The notes below the pieces were generated by a model. That model had not been told where the DNA came from. It did not search any database and worked only from the letters and a program-made list of their open reading frames with translations. Of a DNA stretch of 64,000 bases, positions 22,368-32,092 are shown piece after piece (positions within the stretch are counted from its first letter, which is position 1; every line of letters starts with the position of its first letter). Source of the DNA: Podospora comata (taxonomy: Eukaryota > Ascomycota > Sordariomycetes > Sordariales > Podosporaceae); contig CP071496.1 of NCBI GenBank assembly GCA_017354895.1, positions 310,001-374,000 of the forward strand, written 5' to 3'. Position numbers and translations under genes: made by a program.

Positions 22368-23158
22368 GTATGGTTCGCCTTGAATCTTGCGGAGGAATTG
22401 TACTGGGGGTTTGTTGGTTAATGTGAAGGTTTTGTTTTGGGGTGTTGGATAAAGGAGTGATCGTTTGGATTCAAGTTCAAGGAGGGAATAGATTGAAAGA
22501 GCAATAAAAAATCTTTTCTGTTAGGAAAAGGATGGTGAGTACTGCGAGGAGATACAGGGTGATAAGTGTTCGACTGATTCATTTAATGTCCATTGTTTCC
22601 GGCCGTAGACTATGAGCTGGAACAGGTATTTTATTCTTTTAGCTGAAATTATGCGCCAAAGTTGCTTCTTAATGCGTGCTTCATATTATTGTATAGAAAG
22701 CCTTCTTTTGTAGCCAGCAGTTCATCGGCCACAGGACAAGACTGTGTTCAAAACCTGCAAGCTCCATATATTTTGCAGTTCATTAGCTGCCAGTGAGCTA
22801 AGGTATTTGACTAAACACTACATGTGATTTCTGCGTAGGTGGCTACAAAGCCGCCGTTCAAAAATAAGGTTTCAGACAGGCGCCTGACCAACACAACAAT
22901 TAAGATAAGGTACCTACCTACCTTATATAACGTACCTACCTCAGGTAACGTTACCTGACTTTGCACACGTCGAGATCTGATCCCCAAACTTCCGGAAAAA
23001 TCATCAACTTTGCTCACAAATTCTTAGTACAGCAAAAAGTCGTCGTCAACTTATATTGTAGGCCCTGCAGGTGTCAGGCATACAATCGAGTGTTGATCCA
23101 TCCTCGAGACTGTCAAGCATGAGGAAAAGCTTCTGCCCAGACACAAAATATTTCTAGG
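22368..23158. other. Intergenic with TACCTACC-type motifs
   Basis: The interval is AT-rich and includes a cluster of TACCTA/AGGTAA motifs at about 22908-22958, a sequence style seen again near 63430-63520. No gene is supported. Confidence 0.4.
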
Positions 23159-23614
23159 TTGGATAAGCCAGGGGTTTGCTATGTATGTTCGTTCCTAGGT
23201 GTCCGCTTCTCTGTCTTTCATGCAGTATTGCTGATGGGAGAGGAGGTTTTGCCAGCCTCTATGGGTTTTGCACCTGGTTCCCGCTGGTTCCCGCTGGTGG
23301 ATGAAGCCACATCCGCAGCCTGCCAACAATCGGATCTCATCGGACGGTTTACCATCCTGCAACACCCCTCTATTCAAGCGAAGGGAAAAGACCTACCAGC
23401 ACCGGTACCACAGCTCGCCTCAACGCCCATTTTGCTTGAACACAGTCAGGACGACGCCGTCATAGCCATAAAGAACGGCACACGAATGTGGGATACTTTG
23501 AAGAAATTTGGGTTTCTTGATGTTGCATGGCATGATTATGGTGATGAGGGACATTGGATAAATGAGCCTCGGGGAGTTGACGATTTTGTTGCTTTTTTTT
23601 ACGCAGAGCTATAG
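23159..23614 (+). pseudogene. Relic of acyl-protein thioesterase/carboxylesterase-like hydrolase
   Basis: The open frame ends with a stretch typical of the C-terminal third of fungal phospholipase/carboxylesterase (Abhydrolase_2) proteins: STPILLEHSQDDAV, then WHDYGDEGHWINEP and VDDFVAFF. The Asp (in DDAV) and His (in GHW) of the catalytic triad are present. The N-terminal half with the GxSxG nucleophile elbow is missing upstream on this strand. The frame does not start at a recognisable domain boundary. A possible intron (GTATGT ... CAG, about 23180-23224) does not recover the missing part. I read it as a truncated gene copy; a rearranged but expressed gene is less likely. Confidence 0.6.
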
Positions 23615-24259
23615 GCGAGTCAGTTACCTCACCTGCCCGGTAACATGGCTTCTCTTTCCAACATAGTCAACAGGCCTTGAATGATAATCGGTATGCATTT
23701 AAAGATAATTCATAGAGTCTTTGAACACTAGAAAAAGGTCCTGGAGCGTTTATTATAGGTCTCAAAGAATGGTCGAGAGGCGTGCTTGACTACCTATCGA
23801 TCGTTGAGCCCCTGAATTTCTGTCGCAGCCTCTATCTTTCTGTCGAAAACGTGAGGGGTACGGCTTTAGCAATCCCACATTTAACAGGCTGACCAGGGCT
23901 TTCTCCGTGCCGGGACTGGCTGTAGGTGCAGAAAAGTTTTGGCACTTTGGTGGCGACAGATCAGGTTGCCTGGGGAAACCAGACCAGCCTCTCCAGGCGC
24001 TGCCACCGAAAAATTGTTAGACTTCTGGGACCGAAAAGGGATGACGAATGCAAGGGCGCCACACGACGAAGGATCATTTCACCATCACAGCATCACCACG
24101 AATGTAAAATTAAACCTCATTATCCGAAAACTATATCCCAGCTAGAATCGAAAGCCCCCTTCGCCCCCATCCATCATCCCTTTTATCATCCAGGGCAAGC
24201 CATCACTGCCCACTGGAACCCATCATGATGTCATCCCATCATATCTCCTCTCTGACCCT
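23615..24259. other. Intergenic
   Basis: Between the hydrolase relic and the NTF2-like gene I see no supported feature. Confidence 0.45.
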
Positions 24260-25573
24260 CTAAGGCCCGGTAGGAAACTCACAGCTTCCCCCAATATTCT
24301 GCAAATAAGCGATGTTGTTAAACTCGACATCGAGCCCCCCAATCTTCCAGATGTAGTCATTCTGCCCCTTGACATGCTCCGACTCGGTATCTTCCAACTC
24401 GCCCACGGTCTTGAGAATGGCAATACCCCTGACAGGCTTGGCCTGAACATGGGGCACGGCAAAAGTAGCAGTCCAGATTAGGGTGATCTCAGCGCTATCC
24501 CACAGTTAGTAACAGTATCTGAATCACATAACAAAGGGTACATACCAGTCAACAATCTTGTGGGTGATGATCAAGGGGAGGTTATCAGGCATGACATGCT
24601 GGTGCTCAATGAACGCCTCCTTGCTAGGGAAGGTGACGGTTCCCAAGGGGATGCCAGCGAGGGAGTTGATCGAGTCGGAGGTGTCGTAGAAGTTGTCGGA
24701 GAGGTAGTAGGCGTCCTCGTCGTTCCACTTGGAGATCATGCGGACGTAGGCGTCGATGATGACCTCGGCGGCTTGGTCGGAGAGGCAGCTCTCGGCTTGG
24801 CCGGCGGCGGGGAAGCGGATGGGGACGCTGCCGTTGATAGGGCGGGTGATGACGGGGATGGGGGTTTCGGGGGTGACGGGGGTGGCGGGGAGGATGGTGA
24901 CTGAGCCGTCAGCGGTGCCGTCAGTGTCATCGTTCAGGTCGGTGCCGTCAGTGAGATCAGTGCCATCGGTGAGGCTAGTACCGTCGGTGCCATCAGTGCT
25001 GCCGCCGCCAGTAAGATCAGGAACAGTGATGGTTGAGTCATCGTCATCGTCACCGTCAGGGTTGCCGCCGGTGAAGTCGGGAACGGTGATGGTAGTATTA
25101 TCGTCACCATCGGGGTTGCCGCCGCCGGGGAGGGCGGGAAGGGTTACGGGACCACCGTTGTCGCCGCCAGGGATGTTAGGCAGAGCAACTGGGGTGTTGG
25201 GTCCATTGCCGGTGCCGTCGTCCGTCCCGTTGTCACCGCCATCACCACCATCATTGCCGCCATCACCACCGTCGTTACCAGCGTCACCACCGTCGTCACC
25301 GCCATCATCGCCATCGCCATCGCCACCGTCTGTGACATCTGGAACCGTGGCTGGGACATCGACAGTAGGGACGTCGGCGCGAGTGGCCGCACCGTTCGTG
25401 GTGGAGGAAACCCGTTCGTTCCAAGGATCGGGGATCCATCCCTGAGAGTCAGAGTTTCGACCCCTTAAAGTATCTACCAGGTCGTCAAAGACTGGTTGGC
25501 GTTGTCTGATAGGTCTCAGGGTAGCCGCCGCTGACAACCCTGTGAGGGTGAGGAGAGGGATGAAGCAGCGCAT
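24260..25573 (-). CDS. Secreted NTF2-like domain protein with Gly/Asp-rich spacer
   Basis: The predicted protein has 420 residues. Exon 1 is 25573-24546 and exon 2 is 24494-24260; the 51-nt intron has donor GTATGT and a TACTAAC branch point. A signal peptide covers about residues 1-17. Next comes a roughly 150-residue low-complexity spacer of Gly, Asp, Asn and Thr built from degenerate units such as GGDGG, TDGTDLT and NPDGDD. The C-terminal 160 residues form an NTF2-like fold region (CLSDQAAEVIIDAYVRMISKW ... LDVEFNNIAYLQNIGG) seen in many small secreted fungal proteins. The role of that family is largely unknown. The acidic spacer could bind cations or act as a flexible stalk; this is inference. 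The antisense strand is also open here because of the triplet repeats. Confidence 0.8.
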
Positions 25574-26860
25574 GTTGACCGACTCTGAGCTGCTGTGTGT
25601 TGTAAGAGAGTGTGGGTAGAAAAAGCGTGACTGTGATGATGATTAAATAAGGAATGAGAAGGACAACGGCCCGAAAGAAGTGACCCTTTTATTCTTGTTG
25701 TCCCTTCACTCAAACTTGAAATTTCCTAGCCGATTCCCCCCTGATCGACATCAGGACTTCCCCACAGGAGCCCTACTGCGGGTTGAGACCGTCGGATATG
25801 GGCATGTCTCTCGCGTGAGGACCTCATCTGTGAATTCATGGGACCTGTTAATCGCCTGGAAGCCATACAGCCGCACTGGTGATCATCATTCATCATCTCA
25901 ACGGCGTCAGCGAGGGTTTGCTTGTGGTGATGATAGTCTGGCTGATGGCGGGGGCTCGCTGAAAGCAATGTTATGAATGGTTACAAGGGAGATGGCGTGT
26001 ATACGAGCATGGAGCTGCCCTTGGATTCCATTGAACGCAACGAATTTCTGGCACTCTCCTCTTGGGATGTGTGGAATGCTTGATACAAGGCGCGACGCGG
26101 CACATTGCCGTACAGGACCAGCTTTCTCCCGGCAGTGCTAGGTAGGCTTGCCGGATGGGCATCATTCACTTGCAGTGTCACGGACACTGGGGGTCGCCAG
26201 GTAATTGTGAGCATCGGTCTCTGCATGTGCCTGCATTGCGCCGTGGGCCGCCCGACGGGACAACGGTGATGTCTCAGCGCACAGGCTCGAGGAGAGAATC
26301 CCATTGGGCCGAACAAGACTGTCGTACATGTGTGTGTGGGAGCTTTGACAGCCAGCGGAGAGTTTCGTCCTCGGAATTGTCGTCGACAAAGGTAAGGTCG
26401 TGTTTCTGATGGGAAATGTATCCCGTCGTGCGTTGCCATTCCGGGTTTCGTAACAGTAATTGACTTGGCGAACCCGATGTATCGGTTCAGTGTGGTTCCT
26501 GGCATGAACTAGAGTCGCAGTCAGATAGCAAGTTGTTCGATGATTAAATCAAGCATTGGGCCAAGGCGGCAATCGCAACATCGGACCGTCCCGGCAGCGT
26601 TGTTTGTCGATCTGATGCGCGTGTGTGCTGGATGGGTCAGGGGTAAAGATTTGAAGACTCAAGCCAGCCCGCCTCTGTCATCGCTTTGACGTCCGAAAGG
26701 CTGCTGGTTTCATTGTTCGTGGGACGGAACTGCCATGTGAAAGTTTCTCTCAATTATTTTGATCTCGGCCCTTTCTTTCCCGTCAACTCTGCTCATGATC
26801 GCCCAAGCTCCGACCCAATCCTTTTCTGAATCAAGCCACTGTCAGTGTGTCCCCGTGCAG
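25574..26860. other. Intergenic
   Basis: This holds the promoter of the NTF2-like gene and the 3' flank of the GT8 gene. A 174-codon minus-strand frame (25981-26505) has no recognisable domain or splice support and is not called. Confidence 0.45.
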
Positions 26861-28054
26861 TCACCCCTCTTGTGGATCGATCGAATAGCCACAAACACGT
26901 TGACGTCTCTCATGAAAATCCCGATAGATCCCGTTCCAAATGTCCCTCTCGACGCACGACTCCACGCCGTCCTTGTCGCGACATTTCGGCTCGAGCCTCT
27001 GCCGCAAGTCCTCGGCCGCCCCCAGCCATGGCTTTGGTAGCGGCCAATCCGAAAAGTGCAAGTATTTCGCCTCGTTAAACACCTCGATCGGGTCCCACTC
27101 CTCGCGATCACTCCCCAAGTACTTGGCATGCTCGCCATCCTCCCAACGAAACACCTGCGTCAGCAGAGCATACCGTCTGTGTGGGATCACCATGGCACTA
27201 TCCTGGTACAACGTGTTGAGGATCTCCATGTCATACTCGTCCTCACCGCCCTTGTTTGTGGCGTCCAGCACTCTCTCAAACTCTTCCGCACTTGGCTCGA
27301 CAAGCAGGATATGGGACGCTAGCTTCTTTTCCTCGGGATACAGCCAATATGCCCGTGGCATCGCGACTGGAGACGGCGGAAGGGTGAACAGCTCGTCTAC
27401 AGACCCCAACAACACAGCATCCGAGTCCAGCGATAGAACCCTAGAATACTGTGTTTGGTTGAAGGCCAGAAGTTTGGTGAAGGACTCGGCCCATGTGGCT
27501 GGAAATGCAGTCAGTTAACGTTTGAACAAGGGGTCTCTTGTCGAGCGCGACAACATACAGTCCGCCGTGGCTCTATGCTGCACCGATACCGGTACCAACT
27601 TGACGTTGAAGTCATCCCTCGCCTTGTTCAGCAGCTCGATATCATGACGCTTCCCGCCTTTCCCCCTCCCTGCAGCTTCAGAAACCTCAAGGTTGAACAT
27701 CCCCTCCGGGTACATCATCACACGATCCGCCTTGCTGCCATGCTGATGCAGCTGCCCGAAGAGCATGACCGAGTTGCAGAGGTAGTGACTGTTGGTTACG
27801 TATTGAAGATAGGCGAACTTGGACCAGTCGACCTCATCTTCACGAACCTCCTTCGGCCCCTGTTCGTCTGGAGCTGCGACCGAGTTTGGCGGTGGCTGTT
27901 GCCGGGCGTTCCATTCCGTTGCCGCCCCCCTCTGGCGCGCAAGGAACAACAGCAGGGCGCAAGTCAGCGTGAAGGCGACCCAAACCCGCGCCCGCCGAGG
28001 AGAAAACAGGTCGCTGATGCTGGGGCCCATGGTTGGGGATTTGGTTACAATCAT
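26861..28054 (-). CDS. GT8-family glycosyltransferase (GNT1-like)
   Basis: This 377-residue type II membrane protein has exon 1 at 28054-27559 and exon 2 at 27498-26861, separated by a 60-nt intron with donor GTATGT. A membrane anchor (VWVAFTLTCALLLFLA) lies near residues 22-40 after a short cytosolic tail. The catalytic domain starts with FAYLQYVTNSHYLCNS and carries the metal/nucleotide-sugar motif LDSDAVLL (D190-x-D192). This pattern is that of fungal Golgi glycosyltransferases annotated as glucose/alpha-N-acetylglucosamine transferases (GNT1, family GT8, near glycogenin). The donor is probably UDP-GlcNAc or UDP-Glc, which the sequence does not decide. The start at 28054 has a CACC context; a second ATG eight codons in (28030) is also possible. 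Confidence 0.87.
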
Positions 28055-29818
28055 GGTGAACGAGTGACGACCGAACGACAGCCAGTTTTTCACCCCAGGC
28101 TCCCACTGTCAATACCCTCCTTGTTGTCGCGCAAAACAGTGGATCTTATCCTTCTCCCAACTTCATGATCCTTGGCGAGGAATGGGAACGGAAGGGCGGC
28201 GCCTAGGTTTTGTGTGCTGTCACGGAGGAAAATCCGAAATCTCGAGCGAAGCGGCCATTCCTCACATTTTTGAACATTAACCCCTGACAGGGGATCCCAT
28301 GGCTCTCCAGCCCAATGGTTGAGTGGGACATTGATATTGATGTACTATCCTGCATTGAGAGACTCAGCTGGTGAGCTGCCGTCGGAGGCGTGGCTGGCTG
28401 ATCTTGCCAATACTTGAGCCGCTTCGGGTATAATGACCTGGGGGAAATATCCGAATTGTGAGACAAAGTTGAACTTTTTTGGTGTAATTATGAATGAAAT
28501 TTTTTTTGCGTGGGGGTCAGCTGGGGTCTGGACCGTTTGGTTGTTGCCGGGTCTCGTATCCGGGTTGTGTCTACCGCACCCTGTGGATAAACACTGTTGA
28601 TGCTGCAAGACGCTGAATGAAGGGAGGGCTTGTCATCAATATGGAAATAGCGTCCATACAAGGAATTGCGAGATTCTGGACATCTGAACTTGAGAGTGCT
28701 CAACAATGTTCACTGTTGGGTATCTTCCAACTTGCTCGTATCAAGGGATTCTCTCATGTTCTGGCCGCAAGGTTTCTATTCCATCCAAACCGATGTTGAT
28801 GGGCACCGAATTCCTCCCTGGTGTCTTGAACTAAAAATCCAAGGTCATAATCAAAGTCAAAAGTCCAGTGATACCTAAGGTGGTCTTGACCTTGGTCAAA
28901 ATCTAGGTTGTTACCTAGTAGTCCAGATCTGCTCAAGGTCATACATACATACCTGGGGTCTTGGCTAAAGTCAAAATCATGGTCTAATTTTTAGTCAAAG
29001 TTGTGGTCTACAGTCCATGGTGTCTTAGTCCCGGTCCTAGTCCCGGTCGTGGTCCCGGTCGTGGTCCCGGTCTTAGCCTTGGTCAAAAGTGGTAGTCCAA
29101 AGTCAAACCCAAAGGAACACCCGACATCAAAAAACACACGTAGCACATCTCTAACCTCCCAACATACCATCGACATCCTCCCTCTTCGCCAATTCATCGC
29201 TAGTTTTCACATCCCTTCTCACACAATCACAACACGACAACTCTCTTAATTAAACTCGATGTGATCCCTCTTCAATTCCCCCTTAACTATGCCGCTTTCT
29301 CTGCCTCTGAACATCTCCAGATAATGATTACAACAGGTGTAGGGGTAAAGAATACTCCTCCTCCCATCTCCCAAGCAAAAACAAAAAAGTAATGAATGTC
29401 AGTCCGACCAGCCCGAATATATATACACATTTCTTCTTCCTTCCTTCCCAGTATAAATCAAACTTCTTCCATCAAAGGGGGTATAGTATACACCATGCAA
29501 ACCAACTATCCTATCCATTCCATCATCACTCAAATCACCCAACTCAATCCTCCAATCCAATGGCTATGCAACTTTGTTGAAAACCCCAGAAACAAAAAAA
29601 AAGAAAAAAAAGAAAAAGCCACCCCAATCATCCCCTCTTAGCAACATATCTGTTGAAACAGGCCCTCCAAAAGCGCGCCTCGGATATCAGGCTCTTATAT
29701 GCACTCCCTTCCCCCTTCCCGCCCCCAATCTCCTGCCCCGTCCAAAAAATCATACCCCCCTTTCCAAATATAACCCCCCAAAAACTCCTTTATGCAATGC
29801 CAAAAAATAATAATAATA
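28055..29818. other. Intergenic with degenerate repeats
   Basis: The region between the GT8 gene and the coiled-coil gene contains a degenerate repeat block (about 28830-29110) and AT-rich sequence that is probably the 3'-UTR of the coiled-coil gene. No gene is supported. Confidence 0.45.
29029..29076. repeat. Four 12-bp units (TCCCGGTCNTRG) inside a degenerate repeat
   Basis: Four consecutive 12-mers follow the pattern TCCCGGTC + CTAG, GTGG, GTGG, TTAG. They sit within about 280 bp of looser GGTC/AAAGTCAAA repetition (28830-29110). Confidence 0.8.
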
Positions 29819-32092
29819 TCACTCCTCCACCATCGGCTCCAACGCCTCCCTCAACCCCTCCTCCACAGCCCCCAACCTGTCCCCCTCCAAGCAAACCTTG
29901 CTCGTCGGCCGCCTCAAAACCTGATGCTTAGCCCAATACTCATTAAACCCCGGAATCACCCCCCTCTGGTTGATCCCCGTGCCCCTAAAAGTCCCCGAAG
30001 AACTCACGCTCCCCTCGGGACTTTTGGGCACACTAAAAACCGAAACCGTTGGGCTCGTCACCGCAAGCCCAAACGCCGGAATCGCCGTAGAAGTCGCAAT
30101 CAAAGTAGGCGGCGGTGGTGGTGGCGTCGCAACAGGAGACGTAGGCGCAGTGTTCCCTCCCCACGGCCTCCATGAAACCAACCGCCCCAACGCAGAAGGC
30201 GTCCTCCGGATCCCTGGATGCAATCGTTCGTTGCTCGACCGTGTAGGCGTCGACACGGTCCGATTGGCAGGTTGCCTCACCTGATTCGCGAGGTTGCCCA
30301 TCAAAAAGACGCTTCCCCTCTTCCCATCACTGCTCCCACTCGTCAGGGTAGGTGAAGCAATAACCTCGCTGAGATTCGTCCCCGCAGCGCTCAAACCCAG
30401 GGGCTTCAACACCAGCTGACTCGGTCGCGCCTGCAGCGTGTGAATATCCATCCCGTTGGACAAGGACATGATGGATTCCTGCGAGGTCACACGGCGTAAC
30501 CTGCCACCCGGGCGTTGTAATACTTGCGAATCAAAGTGTTTGGAGTGTGGCGAGATGAGATCCCCTGCGTCTGTGCTGCCGGCGTCGGAGTAGGTCTGTG
30601 TCCCGTCATCTTGGACGCGTCTCGGAGTGCTGGGAGAGCGCTCGCCGCAACGGACAAAGTTGGTTAGTGGGTGTGGATTGGTTGGTGGCGGGCCGTTCCA
30701 AGTAGAGGATGCATCAATCGGAAACATGGACCACTCCGAGGTTCTCTTTCGATGCGCGGTCTTCCATGCTGGTGATGTTGGATCCAGGCTTGTCGTGGGC
30801 GATGTGGGGTAAGAAACGTCCACCATGCGGTCAAATACGGAATTGCGGTTGTTGGACGACCGTGGGGAGCTGATCTCTGACGAATGTCCAAACTCTGATG
30901 GGTTCTCGTCATCTTGTCGAGACCAATGGTGTTCTGAAGGTGTTGGTGGCTCATGGTTCCCATTCACGGGACCCCGATGCCATATTATGGACGATGTGAC
31001 GGGTGATGAAGGGGCAGAATACATCTTGGGTGGAGTGAAGGTACCAGATGATATCCCTTGCCGCTTCTTTCTCATCCTCTTGAGTTCCTGCTTGTGGGTG
31101 ACGTGGTAATGGTGGTGAATATGCAATTGCTGCGTGACTCGAGGCGGCGGCTGCTCGTGTTTCTCCAGCTCGGCCCGGAGTGACTGGGGCGAGGTGCCGG
31201 CTTGTGGCGTTTCTTCCGCAGGTGTCTCGGATTCTCTCTCGAAATCGTTTGGCGGTGGTACTGGCTGGTGACACAGCAGCTGCTCCCGCAGCATCTGAAT
31301 CTCGTCGTTGGAGTTGACCAGCATCTCGCGGAGTTCAGCCATTCCCAGCTGCAGGTTGGCGTTGTCCTGCAAGAGGTCGCGCACAAAGTGAGATACGACG
31401 TTGCCGCTGTTCTTACTATCAGTCATTGACCTTACCGCGGCGGCGCCCTTGAGTCTCCCAGCTGCTGTGTTGAGCTCCTTCTCCATGAGACGCTGCCTTT
31501 CCATGCGGCTGATGACTTCAACATGTCGTTCTCGATCCTCCCTCGCCTCTTTCTCCATTCGTTCCAACTGTGCTTGCAAGTCACTGAGCCCCTTCTCAGC
31601 CTGTTTCCAACGGTGTATGGCCGTTCGCGCCTCGTCTTTCGTGGTGATGACGGCGGCCTGTAGCGTGGCTTGTTCCTCCTCCAACAGTTCAATCTGTCTC
31701 TCCAGACTGGCCGCTCGTTGCGCTGCGCTTTCAAGCCGTCGCACCTCGCGCTGTGCATCTCGTAGCGTCCTTTCCAAAAATTCTATCTTTGTGTCTGCAT
31801 CCTTGACAGTATCGTTCAGGTGGTCCAACTCGTCTCGTAGATTGTGGTTGTCGTGGTTGACCTCGCGGTTTTTTCGTTCGAGTTCAGCGTTTTCGGCTTC
31901 GAGCTGTTCAATTCGGGCGTTGAGCTCGGCTCTGTCCCTCTCTGCAGAGGCCATGTACGCTTCGTGGCGGGCGAGGAGCGTCTGGAGCGACCATGTTAGC
32001 GTTCGAGAAGGGAAGTAAAGGTCGAGTTCAAGTTCGAGTTCGAGCTCTGGGTCTGGCTCCTGCGTCAGGGCTGTCTCGTCTGGGTCATCCAT
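29819..32092 (-). CDS. Coiled-coil protein of unknown function
   Basis: A single uninterrupted exon encodes 757 residues. After an acidic start with an alternating Glu-Leu run (about residues 16-24), residues 45-300 form a long heptad-rich coiled coil (for example RIEQLEAENAELERKNREV). A short histidine cluster (HIHHHYH) follows. The C-terminal half is rich in Ser, Pro and Thr, with many SP/TP sites, and is probably disordered and phosphorylated. A run of six prolines is near residue 670. The plan, an N-terminal coiled coil plus a phospho-rich tail, resembles fungal cytoskeletal or septum-associated scaffolds, but I do not recognise a named family. The start ATG at 32092 sits in CCATGG-like context and the frame is well used throughout. 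Confidence 0.85.
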   Translation of the reverse strand: MDDPDETALTQEPDPELELELELDLYFPSRTLTWSLQTLLARHEAYMASAERDRAELNARIEQLEAENAELERKNREVNHDNHNLRDELDHLNDTVKDADTKIEFLERTLRDAQREVRRLESAAQRAASLERQIELLEEEQATLQAAVITTKDEARTAIHRWKQAEKGLSDLQAQLERMEKEAREDRERHVEVISRMERQRLMEKELNTAAGRLKGAAAVRSMTDSKNSGNVVSHFVRDLLQDNANLQLGMAELREMLVNSNDEIQMLREQLLCHQPVPPPNDFERESETPAEETPQAGTSPQSLRAELEKHEQPPPRVTQQLHIHHHYHVTHKQELKRMRKKRQGISSGTFTPPKMYSAPSSPVTSSIIWHRGPVNGNHEPPTPSEHHWSRQDDENPSEFGHSSEISSPRSSNNRNSVFDRMVDVSYPTSPTTSLDPTSPAWKTAHRKRTSEWSMFPIDASSTWNGPPPTNPHPLTNFVRCGERSPSTPRRVQDDGTQTYSDAGSTDAGDLISPHSKHFDSQVLQRPGGRLRRVTSQESIMSLSNGMDIHTLQARPSQLVLKPLGLSAAGTNLSEVIASPTLTSGSSDGKRGSVFLMGNLANQVRQPANRTVSTPTRSSNERLHPGIRRTPSALGRLVSWRPWGGNTAPTSPVATPPPPPPTLIATSTAIPAFGLAVTSPTVSVFSVPKSPEGSVSSSGTFRGTGINQRGVIPGFNEYWAKHQVLRRPTSKVCLEGDRLGAVEEGLREALEPMVEE

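Noticed and set aside
24756-25445. 229-codon plus-strand frame opposite the NTF2-like gene
   Set aside because: It is the antisense of the triplet-repeat spacer; the repeats keep all frames open.
25981-26505. 174-codon minus-strand open frame
   Set aside because: No domain, no family resemblance, no introns with proper signals, and a composition like random GC-rich sequence.
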